Assembly (NCBI GenBank): GCA_026874595.1
Contig: CM049313.1
Location: 22,874,008 to 22,938,007, forward strand
Length of the DNA: 64,000 nucleotides
Direction of reading: 5' to 3'
Origin: Sipunculus nudus
Taxonomy: Eukaryota; Annelida; Sipuncula; Golfingiida; Sipunculidae
This document shows, in pieces, positions 10,603-21,452 of this stretch; positions within the stretch are counted from its first letter, which is position 1, and the number at the start of each line of letters is the position of its first letter. The position numbers and the translations under genes were made by a program. A model generated the notes under the pieces. That model made no database searches. It saw only the letters and a program-made list of their open reading frames with translations, and had not been told where the DNA came from.

Positions 10603-11822
10603 TGTCACCAGAGAACTGGGACTTGTTTATTCTATTATTATGGCATTGCACTTTCAAGTTAGGATAGTATAACCAATTGATTTTTTTTTTAATTTATGGT
10701 ATATTTATATGCAGTATCATGTATCGATGTTAGCGTGGGAACGCAAGTTTAGAGAACCCAGGTGTTTTATCTGATGTTGGTTTCAGTACAGTCTAACTTC
10801 CGTGAGAATTGGTTCCTGCCGGTCTTAGTCTAGTCGGTTTCCTATAATAGCAGTGTTTAATGTAGACTTCAAGGGCAACGCAACTGCAACTTGACTTTTC
10901 CCATACTTAATTCTCTGGAGGCGTGTCCATTTTAGTATTCTCGCATTGAACGACAGGCCACATAATACTGTAAGGCGATAGGCCAAAAGGTCAGGATGTG
11001 TGCGTAAGCATCTGTATATATTGCTGGAAACGGGAAAGTAAAGGCACAATCTCCTAAGTCACCGCACTAGAAGGTGTAGTCTGACAGTTTTTCGGTCCAC
11101 AGGAGATCTCTGTGAACTGTTCAATTTAGGGACAATTTTCTTATGTCAGAGTCTGCGGACAACCAACGTAATCTCACTAACGGACTTGTGAGTTGTGTTC
11201 ACAGAAGGACCTGTACGCAGCCGATGTGTATCTGCCATGGTGACGCCAAGCGAACAGACAAGGGCAATTGATACGCTGACCATTGTGAGTGGTACCGAAT
11301 ATTGTCGTGTGCGATGGCATGTTCGGGTACAGATTACTGGATATACGAAGGGTGATTATATAGAAGCAGGCAGTATTTGAGAGAGATGCTGCAGCGAAGG
11401 CTGAGTGTCTATCTGTCAGTGATTCGGGGAAGCGAATACTTTAGGAGTAGAGACTGTGTCAAGCCTGTGATTTGTTTTTCGACGAGTAGCGCTTGCTGAA
11501 TACAGTTGTAAACCGCCTGGACATGAGGAGTATATACCTAAGTCACCTGCACGACGATCATGTGACCAGCAGCAGTGGTGCCAGCTGAACTATCTTTGTT
11601 TTGTGCTTACGGCGAATTACGGTGAATTTGTGTAATCATATCGACTCAAAGGAGAATTGTATTTTGCGTGTGGAACGCCTCATCAGAGAATTGTAAGTAT
11701 AAATTTAATATATTTTATTGTGTTACACACGACTTTCTCATCTTTTTTGAGTGTATGTGCGGGGTTCAGCTGTTTTAGTTCACCGTTTAAAAGAACCTGG
11801 AAAGTCCTTAGGAGGTGTGACA
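10603..11822 (+). repeat. 3' LTR
   Basis: Starts TGTCACC directly after the polypurine tract. The best end is GGTGTGACA at 11814-11822, which is the reverse complement of the start, giving a 1220-bp LTR with short TGTCAC/GTGACA termini. The start is firm; the end is inferred from this symmetry. Confidence 0.78.
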
Positions 11823-12855
11823 CCTTGTATAGTGCTAAGTGTTAAATGAGTGTTCTGAAATGCTATGGCATCGATTAGACAAAACTGATCAAAAGTAATA
11901 GAATAATTAGGTAGAGCTTTCAAGTTTGTTATGACAGGGAGAAAATTTCACATTATTGGCGCCGTTCGACTAAACAATATATCACCGAAGCCCTGGCGAG
12001 TTCTTGGAATAAAAAGTGAGCCTTTGTCCGATTATCTGAGGATTCGGAGAGGCGATTAGTTCTGCAGCATGTCACAAAAACCGACTTAATTTACAGTATA
12101 TTCAGTTGACTCGGAACCGTAGCCAGGATTTAGGGAATGTAAACGGGGTGTCGGAGTTGATTGAGACCATGGAATATTTTGCAAAGAATCAGACTAGAAC
12201 TTCAATATTCTTGTGAACAAGAGAACACATGATATAGATGAAAGCTTAATGAAAAAAAATTCCAGTTTTCGAAAAATATTCAATTCAGTATAATCATTTG
12301 TGTATGATCCATATTTTATTAACTCAAATTTCTTTGTTTCATAAACCCAAATTTCTTAAAAGGTTAAGAAATAGTGTACAGGGAAAAGATCCCTATAATT
12401 TGTTGCAAATTAAAAATACAAAAATATAATTATGACCTATTTTTTATCTTTTAAAAATTACTTTAATACCAACACTTTCACTATGAGAAAATTAAAAACT
12501 TGATGTCTGTAAAAAAATCAGTGTTACATTTTTTTTTGGGGGGGGGAAGGTCATGGCCTCCTGGTTACGGACCTGCACTCGCAAGGGCAAGGTCAAAGAA
12601 GTGTATGAAAGTAGGAAAAAAAATATACTATTACTAATTAATGATCGTGTTAACAAAGGAGGACCAAAAGTACAGTTTGTTGACGTTAAATGTTATTTGT
12701 CGGGCGAGACCACGTGAAATCTGTCAGGCAGGGACAGATAAATGTTTATAGAAAATGGGGATTAAATCCAAAAATCAAGGTGGAATAAATGTATGAGTAA
12801 TACGCCGAGTAATATAAATAAAGCTGTTAATAGATGTGTATTTACAAACAGACCC
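11823..12855. other. Non-coding stretch
   Basis: No gene recognised. A T-run followed by a G-run lies at about 12530-12547. Confidence 0.5.
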
Positions 12856-12859
12856 TAAT

Positions 12860-13115
12860 CATGACCGGCTACCGTGGCTCAGGGGTAGAGCGCAGGACTC
12901 AAAGGTGGGAGATCGTAGGTTCGAATCTCAGCAGGGTGAGCGCTCTGCAGGCTTAATGGGAAGGCTGTGCCCCACAGCCGTGTATCACTCACATAAGAGT
13001 GTGTCTTTGGGGGTTCCTCGGTGTTATGACCCAGCAAAGGAGTTGATTACACATCCTGGACGCAGCGGTGCGGTAGACAGCGGGCCTGGGTGACACCATG
13101 ATACAAAAAATGATA
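12860..13115 (+). mobile_element. tRNA-derived SINE
   Basis: The head carries pol III promoter boxes: box A TGGCTCAGGGG (about 12872-12882) and box B GGTTCGAATCT (about 12918-12928), in a cloverleaf-like context. The body (GAGCGCTCTGCAGGCTTAATGGGAAGG..) matches the element at 63432-63702 on the other strand, confirming a dispersed family. A short A-rich tail lies at about 13104-13110. Confidence 0.88.
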
Positions 13116-13959
13116 GTAAGCAAGAGCTACCGCCCTGTCAAGTAGTCCCAAACCGTAATGGAAACTCTGCAAATGTACATATTTAGGTTAACAGAGTCCC
13201 TCCTTAACCAATGTGCTAAATTACTTGAAACATTTTAGATTTCCCCCGAAAAGGGACACGCGTTCGATTGGAAGTCAACCACATATTTTTATTATGTGGT
13301 GAACATATTAGTTAAAGATGATCTAACATTGTATATATATATTTATAGTACAGCCGTATGCCAAGTGTGAGATAAGTTACTCAACAACTTTGTTTTGCTA
13401 GTACCAGAAAGTGATCCTATTTTAACATTTCAGGCGTCAAACGCAATTTTAAAAAGGACCGTCAAGTTCATACATTATAGGCCTATTATAATATTGCTAT
13501 TTTCCCGTTTTTCGGCTATTTAGTTTTTTATACACCCCCCCCCCCCAAAAAAAAAAAAAAAAAAATTACACCAAACTTTCTCCGTAGATAGATTTAAGCC
13601 TGGACGCTGTCCTTGGAAGACTCTCACGTCGCATCCCGGTGTCCTCATCTGACCCGACCGGTTAATTTTCTTCACAGTTTCTCGAAACCGTTCATTAGGG
13701 CTATCATACGTACACACTAAAACCTAGATATGACGGGTCGCATGTCGGAATGATGAGTATGCCACAAAAAGGTTACACTTATGTCACAATGCTGGCTGCA
13801 CATAACACTGGCTACCATTATATTTTCTATACCTATACCACACATACATATCCCTTTTGAAAGCGACACAGAGCTTTAAATACCTTGTAGGGATGTCTAA
13901 AGTAGAAAATTCAATGGACCGTAACTCCACAGTGGTGGAAAAGCAGGAAAGATACATCA

Positions 13960-14023
<64 letters not shown>

Positions 14024-14070
14024 GTCAGATAATGTGAGTTATTTGATCATATACTTCTTAATCTTTTGAA

Positions 14071-14128
<58 letters not shown>

Positions 14129-14489
14129 TTTGAACAATGCATCTTTTTATATGAGCATGCGTAGGTGATATCAGTTGTCACTCTTTCCTTTCACAGTGAC
14201 ATCATTCCTGTTAGTTTATTTCATTCCAGCTAGAATGAAATGTATTACCATGAATGGAATGCGGCGGCTGCGTGAGGAGTGCAAATAACTGCCTGTATGC
14301 TATGTTAGTGTTTGATATTCCAGCATTCACGCTTTTTTGCCAAATGAATACTGGTATAAGCTGAATATCCGTCGATATGTATAACACGTATGTTTCGTAT
14401 TGCAATATAATGCGATATGTGTTAGCGTATTCCGAAATGTATTTTCATTGTATTAGTATTATAGTTAAAAAAATTTAAATATATAAACA

Positions 14490-14537
<48 letters not shown>

Positions 14538-14600
14538 GAATATAACATGAATTCAAAACATCAAGGTGATGGTGCTCTACCATATGGGAGCATTTATAAT
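13116..14600. other. Non-coding stretch with three (TA)n arrays
   Basis: No gene recognised. (TA)n arrays lie at about 13968-14017, 14073-14126 and 14493-14533. A C-run followed by an A-run lies at about 13535-13564. Confidence 0.6.
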
Positions 14601-15030
14601 TAATTATATATATGGATAAACTGTTTTATTCTTTTATTATAAATCATTCTTTATCATGTTAAATATATATTGAGACAAAGGTTTAGGCATATCAGTTTAT
14701 TTCAAACACGAGTTAAGAATATTTCTTACTATTAAATACCGTATTTGAGGTAATAAGCGCTCTCAAAATTGAATTTGTCCAATTATTCTTAATACCCTTA
14801 TAATTAATACCCTAACATTAATTATAATTAATTAAACATATGTATAAACTGTTTTATTCTTTTATTATAAATCATTCTTTGTCATGTTAAATATATATTG
14901 AGACAAAGGTCTAGGCATATCAGTTTATTTCAAACACGAGATGAGAATATTTCTTTCTAATATATCGTATTTGAGGTAATAAGCACTCTCAAAATTGAAT
15001 TTTTCCAATTATTCTTAAAACCCTAATAAG
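14601..15030. repeat. 228-bp tandem duplication
   Basis: Two adjacent copies start at about 14601 and 14829. The marker ATAAACTGTTTTATTCTTTT occurs at 14616 and 14844, a 228-base offset. Shared sequence includes GTTAAATATATATTGAGACAAAGG, TATCAGTTTATTTCAAACACGAG and GTATTTGAGGTAATAAGC. Few differences separate them, so the duplication is recent. Confidence 0.92.
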
Positions 15031-17034
15031 CACCCCCCCCCCCCCCCACCACGACCCTCTTACACTGCGACTTGTATACGCGTGTTCGACTTCACAGCAC
15101 GTTCTGGGCAGTTCAGAAAAAAACAACGATCTTTAGCGATGGATGTGTTAAGTTTTGAAAAGTAATAACAAATCAACGTAGTCTGTTGGCTAGGAAGGGT
15201 TACGTGCACCCACTCTGGGATTTTATGACATGGGTATTTTTAGATCCCCGAGTATGTCCAATTAATGAATTAAGATGTTAACACTGATTATTTTGGGATA
15301 CACTACCCTTATAGGCAATTTAAAGACAACCGCGTCAGAACGCATGGCACCCGCGGACACGTGGCCTTGATCAGGGCGTAGGGGTATGTAAATGCTTATA
15401 GCTCGCTTAATATTTGACATATTCACTTCAAATAAACTGTATTGTATTTGCAAATAACCGGAAAAAGGCACTGATAAAAATAATCGTAAAAAAGTATTTT
15501 ATGTTTTTGTTGATTAACAAATTAATTACAATACATATAAAACACCCTAAATAAAAAAACATTGAATTTGACGGCTTTTTCTTTAAACCTTTCCCAACAG
15601 AAGTCATTTTTTGAGTTGATATTCACATTTTTGTATTTCTAGTGCATTAATACATTAGTTGTTGACATTCCTAGAAATCCTTATGATAAAATTATGATTA
15701 TTTGACCATATACACAGAAATGAATGACCCGTTGTTAAGTCTATTTTATAGTACTCTTTGTATATAAGATGAATGTGGTGTCCAATGTTTCTCTCCGGAG
15801 GCACTTGATTATCACAATGATCAATGAACAAGTATTCTTCGGAACATGAAGGGGTTAATTGGCTTTTAAAAAAATGAAAGCCGTTGCGTGAGCCTTTTTG
15901 AACACATGTTAATCACAATAAATAATCATATTAATCTTTTAAAAGATTGAGACCCAAATCGTTCTTTGTTAATTTATTGGGAATATTGTGATATATTTGT
16001 CTACAAAATCAAAGACCAATAATAAAGAAATAACTTAATTACTGTGGAAGTCTAAGCTCAGTGTATTAGACCAGTACAGTATGGGATATGTAGTGGCATG
16101 TCCCGAATAAGGACAAAGGCTATGTCCATTTCGGTTTAGAAGCCACAGCTTCTGATTGTTTCATTTTAAGTACATCTATTTGTTTGCTCCTGTTTAGAAC
16201 AAAGACATTCTTTTTGTTTCATTTTAAATACATCTCTCTGTTTGCTTCGCCATTTTTTCTTAATCTTTACAGTCACAAATGAAACGTGCGTTTAAATAAG
16301 ATTCTTTCTGATGAATAGCACAGATATGATCGCGTCCCCCCTGTTTGGTGTAGTGTCATTGTAAAACCACCGCGCCTCTGCTTCCCTGCTGTTGTTTATA
16401 CACTCCCCTCGTCCTACCTTGCATTACTCACGATCGGATTGAAAAAGACATGGTAAGAGCATGCGGTTTCATTGCCTAGTTATGATATAATTGAAGTAAA
16501 CATGAAAAATAAATAAACAAATAAACCCATCAACCAAAACAAGGTTATATTATTAAGCTGATTAATTAATAATTATGCATGATAGCTGAAACTGTTGGAC
16601 AGGCTTTCTTGTTCTTTCTCCTTTGACAAAACTTTAAACCTTATTACCTCAAATATGGTACTAGTTAAGTTTTTTTTTACATTACTTAAATAAACCTTTA
16701 AAAATCATACTTGATTTCTTTAGGCATTACATATGTAAACACCTTGACAACCAGAGAAATTTGGACCGTGGTTCAGCGCAAAGCGTTATAGGTTGTGTAT
16801 ACAAGCGAACCGTGTACCACATCGCAAGGCTGTCGTTTTTAAACAATATTACCTCGACACTCGATCTTAATTGTTATAAGATGCGAGGAAAGAATATTAA
16901 AGAATGATTAATTATTTTGACCCTGTTTAGCACTTGTTTATTGTTGCTGTATTGTTATGTCTTGTATTCCAATAGAGCATCGTGTAGCTATTTCCTGGGA
17001 CAGACCTATATCAGGCCTACTTGAATATTTCCTC
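15031..17034. other. Non-coding stretch
   Basis: Opens with a C tract at about 15031-15047. No gene, RNA or transposon end recognised. Confidence 0.5.
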
Positions 17035-18329
17035 AGCCCCTTTCACACCGGACCTACACGTAGAGTTGCGTATTGCGGCGTACCGAGTGCGCCGAAATTG
17101 GGCTACGTACTCATAAAAAATAACTCTTGCTACGTGCAAGATCAGCGTAGTCCCTGCTCAGGTTATGCTAATAGGCTGGCGTACGATGACATATTTCGTC
17201 GGACTTGGGTAGGGTAGCGTGCGCTTGCTTAAGGCATGGCGTACACTTGTTATGGGTTCATAACTGAAATGAGATTTCAGTTATGGGGATCCACTTAAGG
17301 AAAAGCGTAGCAGGTGTATATTGGGATATTTGCAAAATAAACAGAGAAAATGGAGGCAATTAATTAAGCAAATTTCTTACCAATAATGGCTAATAAACTG
17401 TTCTGGAGTAAAAATAAATTATGTAGAAGTGCCCTTATAAGGAAATTGTTAAGATTTCAATTCCTGTTGTTTTTTTTTTAGCCTGCCAAGCCATGCGGTC
17501 ATGTTTATCTTTTGTCACATGACCCTGTCCTTGACCTTACTGATATGAGAAAAGTTTTCCTCTGATTATTGTCCCAAATAAATTATAGTATATATTGTTT
17601 CCATAACTTCCATAGGTAAATTTGTTAAAACCTTAAAAGATATAGCCATAAACTTATAAGGACTTATTGTAGCCATATATTATCATTTACTCATAAGTAT
17701 TATTCATGAAATAAGATTTTTTTAATAGATTTATTAGCAATAAATTACTCTGGTACACCAGAGGTCAGGTCACAGGTCAGGTCATGGGTGACCAGAGTTC
17801 ATGCCTCAGCAACATGGCTGTGTCAGTGATGGTCTTCTGCTCTTCTCTTCATGATAAAATGCTGTTATATCATATATAACATAAATAATAGACTCCAAGT
17901 GTATGGAAACTGACATATAAAGGATATATAGGTAGAGTGAACATAGTTTAAGCTGCATCTTATTCTTAATTACTCTTTTATTCTTTCCTTCTGATAAATC
18001 AGAAGGACCGCTACGATATTTCGTAAGAACATATTCAAGGCTGAGTATGGAGCTCGGGTCACCTGGTGTGTAATTCTCAGCCTTGCATCAAGGCAAGGCG
18101 TACACCAGCGTTGACTTGCGAAAAAAAAAACAACGTACTTTTCTGCATCTAGTACTCATCGCCGTAAGTACGCGAAAAAAATAAACAGGTTTTATTTCTG
18201 CGTCCATCTCACATACCCCTTTGCGTCCCTCGGCGTATTGCCACGTAGGCCAGCGTAGGGCAGCGTGAGCTCGGCGTAGTCGGGAAGCCGCACTACGCAA
18301 CTCTACGTAGGTCCTGTGTGAAAGGGGCT
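17035..18329. mobile_element. Non-autonomous TIR DNA transposon with GCGTA subterminal repeats
   Basis: The ends are inverted copies: AGCCCCTTTCACAC..GGACCTAC..CGTAGAGTTGCGTA at 17035 onward, and its reverse complement ending GTGTGAAAGGGGCT at 18329. For about 200 bases inside each end, GCGTA/TACG-type motifs recur (for example GGCGTAC, AGCGTAG, TACGTAG), then the core becomes AT-rich. Long TIRs with repeated subterminal motifs suggest a PIF/Harbinger-like element, but no clear 3-bp target duplication is seen and no transposase is present. It contains a 12-base-arm hairpin at 17259-17285 (ATAACTGAAAT around GAG). Confidence 0.82.
17762..17784 (+). promoter_or_regulatory. Cluster of four AGGTCA half-sites
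   Basis: AGGTCA occurs at 17762, 17767, 17774 and 17779, followed by GGGTGACC. AGGTCA is the nuclear-receptor half-site. The cluster is a tiny tandem duplication inside a transposon core, so regulatory function is only a possibility. Confidence 0.3.
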
Positions 18330-19405
18330 TAATACTAAATGTCTGAAGACACGGTAGCGGCTTTCTATATTAGGCTGTCAATAATCCCAACCCACTTAAA
18401 TATTTAGGCACGTTTAAAAAAAATATAAAAAAATGTCGATATTTGAAAGCTTCATGCGATACGCAATATCACCGTGTCGCGATATAGCGATATATCACCA
18501 TTCCGCTAGAGGTCGATCCTAGTCAAAATTAATCTGTTTTCTGTTTATAATAGGCAGTATGGAACCGCATAGACTGCTTTACTGTTAAACTATTAAATCA
18601 ATGTTTTACATCCATGATTATTTAATTTGCCTTGAACAAGTCTTGTCCAACATTTTTGAAGGAACTTCATTACATCTTATCTACATTTATACCTACGCCC
18701 ATGGCGTATTTATATTTTGACTCTCACAAACCCTAACCAGAAGAGTCGTACTCATGTGAGTCCGATTCTGCGCAATGTGGGTTTTTATACATAATAAATA
18801 CGTACAGGTAAATGCACAATAACTATATATTTCTGTGGTGAAACAAATAAAAATGTTCTGAAAATTAAAAAAAAAAATAGTTTGGAATTGTTTCCAACTC
18901 TACGACCTTTAATAAACATGTTCAGGTGATCAGTAAGCTTTCAGCCATTTGCATTAACAACGTTTTTTTAACAAACGCGAACAGGTAAACATACAGTATT
19001 TTTTTTTCGTACAGAATGCAAAAATTATAAATAAATCTATATAAACTAATGAATCGAAACATCTTTTAAAGAAAATTTCAAACATAATTGAGGACAATCT
19101 GAAAAACAGGAGAAACATGCAAGCTATCCAAGAGCAAATCATCGTATTACAATGACGATTACAACCTTGAAAATTAACACTCCGTTTATTATAGGCGTTC
19201 GCATAAATGAGTATTATCATTTGACAAATACGGTATTCAATTAAACGGGACACTGTATAAGCATGCCTTTCATTACGAGGCCTTTTAATTCTTGAGTATT
19301 AATTTGATTATAAAGATAAAATATTTAAGATGTACATTAATTTCTAAAGCTGATCTGTGCTCGTTCGAATTCGAATATGCGAGGCTAAGGAGAGACACAA
19401 TAACT
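18330..19405. other. Non-coding stretch
   Basis: No gene recognised in the stretch between the TIR element and the knottin gene promoter region. Confidence 0.5.
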
Positions 19406-19408
19406 CGG

Positions 19409-19419
19409 ATATAAAAGCC
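19409..19419 (+). promoter_or_regulatory. Candidate TATA box (distal) of the knottin gene
   Basis: GATATAAAAGC is a good TATA consensus about 360 bases before the ATG at 19771. A weaker TA-rich alternative (AATATATATATAC) lies closer, at 19661-19673, about 100 bases before the ATG. The sequence does not decide between them. Confidence 0.4.
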
Positions 19420-19770
19420 CAGGTCACAATAAAATACGTGTTACAAGATCAGATAATCTGATGGTGGCACCCTTGTCAGTCCCCTCCAGGATGTCTCCAT
19501 CAATAGTCTATTGTTGGTATAAGCCGGGACACAAGGATACGTCAGAAATACTGATATTAACAATTCTGAGTAAGGTCAAGGGTCACATGCGGTACATAAC
19601 CATCACTGATTGGTGTAATACTGGTCACGTGAGGCTTCTTTCATACTAATCAAGGAGTTAAATATATATATACTGGAGTAAAAAGCGCTAGTTATATTTC
19701 AATGCAAGATACCTTCATCACATTAGACCAGTAGGCCCAGCAGTAGACAGTTCACTACACGACCGTCAGC

Positions 19771-21401
19771 ATGAAGTGTTATCTGTTCCTTGGTCTGGCA
19801 GTACTGGTAGCTCTGTCCCAGGCAGCATGTAAGTTCACCAGATTACATATTGTGTTTTAAGAATTATTGTTGCTTTTTTTTATATTGTTGAATTCGTAGG
19901 TATTTTTTTTTAAATTTATGAACTAAATGGAAGCTATGAACATTTGCCGGGATTACAATAAGAATGATATATACATAGCCATAAATATAATAGAAGAAAA
20001 CAAATATGACACAATTGAGTTAATAAATGAAAAATAAGAATGATTGAAAAAAATTTATTTTTTAAATCAGTATAACTTAGTAATCATTGTTTTGGGATGC
20101 GATCGTTTATCACCAGTTGTTGAGTTATATCATGAATAAATTCTGAAAAAAACGATTCCGCATAGATTTTTTCCTCATCATTAACTTGTTGCATATGAAA
20201 ATGTACAGCAATGAATCTAAATGTAAAAACGGGAACCCCCGATCATGCGGTCAAAAACCCACTACCCTAATCATTACGCCCCACATATTAAGAGATCGCT
20301 CGATATAGAGCCTTGTTTCTATGGATAATAGATTGAGCCCCCTAATGAACACTTTTTCCATAGCTAGCGGTCTAAGTTAATGAAGTACATCTGTATTATA
20401 ATTGACGGCTGTGCCACTAAACCTTTGTCCCGCAACTCCAGTTTTCACTGCCTGTATAGTCTTGAACTGTTGGGAACCATGACGAATAAATCGTAAAGGG
20501 AATCATATCCCATATTTCCCCAATGGGCTATCGCTTAGCAGAAACTACACGAACGATACAATAACGGGTAACATAATAGGGGTTAGCATATATAAGAAGT
20601 GGTTAAAACTAAAAATTATATTCAAATATTAAATATTGAAAATGCCTTTCTCCTTTTGTGTGACACAATTTGAAATCGATCATTACTGCAGCAGCGTAAA
20701 AGCTTTACGGCCTCACTGCACTGTCGAAGGATTCCAACTGTCCATTTTACTTAACTCTTTTTCTAATTACTTCATACTTGCATACTTCCAATATAGTCAC
20801 ATTTGTAACATGTCAGCGTTACGTATATTTTTCTCTGTTTGGTCTAGCTTTCGAAGATGACGGAGAGCAAGAAGTTGAAAAGAAAATAGCCGAGAAAATC
20901 AGAGAGGCAGTAGCGAACGCGTACGTATCTTTTCTTTCAATATATATACAAACTTAAACCCCTTAAGTATTAATTCCAGGGGTTTAAAATCAAAGTAATA
21001 TATAGGTTGAGGGGAAATCACGGATAGGCCCATGACTCACTGGTGGCACTTTGTTTATATAATGAATGAGCCTCAGGGTATATTTTTAGGGAAACTTTAG
21101 AACTTGTAATCAAGCGTTCCCTAACACAGTAAAATGAGGCTTTTTGAGTGGTGTGGTAACCACAGACAGAACACTTCTTTTTATTTTAAGGTTGAACAAA
21201 TGCCATTCGAACGCTGCATTAGTGGGGCTCCCTAATTTTCATTACAACTTTTTAGTTATGAAACATTGAAAAACGGTCGATTTGTCAATTGCAACCATTT
21301 TTTCTCAATTAAAATGATATTTTCATACATGCTCAAGACCAATTTATGGCCTTATGGTTTCATTTATCTCATTTGAACGATACAAATTGTCCACCCAATG
21401 C

Positions 21402-21452
<51 letters not shown>

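Larger units (their letters stand above)
7034..11822 (+). mobile_element. Decayed, rearranged Ty3/Gypsy LTR retrotransposon
   Basis: Two related long terminal repeats (7034-about 7795 and 10603-11822) flank gag, protease, integrase, RT and RNase H remnants on the plus strand. The 5' LTR lacks its first ~100 and last ~330 bases relative to the 3' LTR. Coding parts carry many stops and frameshifts. Order along the element is gag, protease, integrase, RT, RNase H, which is not the usual Gypsy order. No target duplication can be read because the 5' end is lost. Confidence 0.88.

Noticed and set aside
12836-13093. 85-residue open frame
   Set aside because: It lies inside the tRNA-derived SINE.
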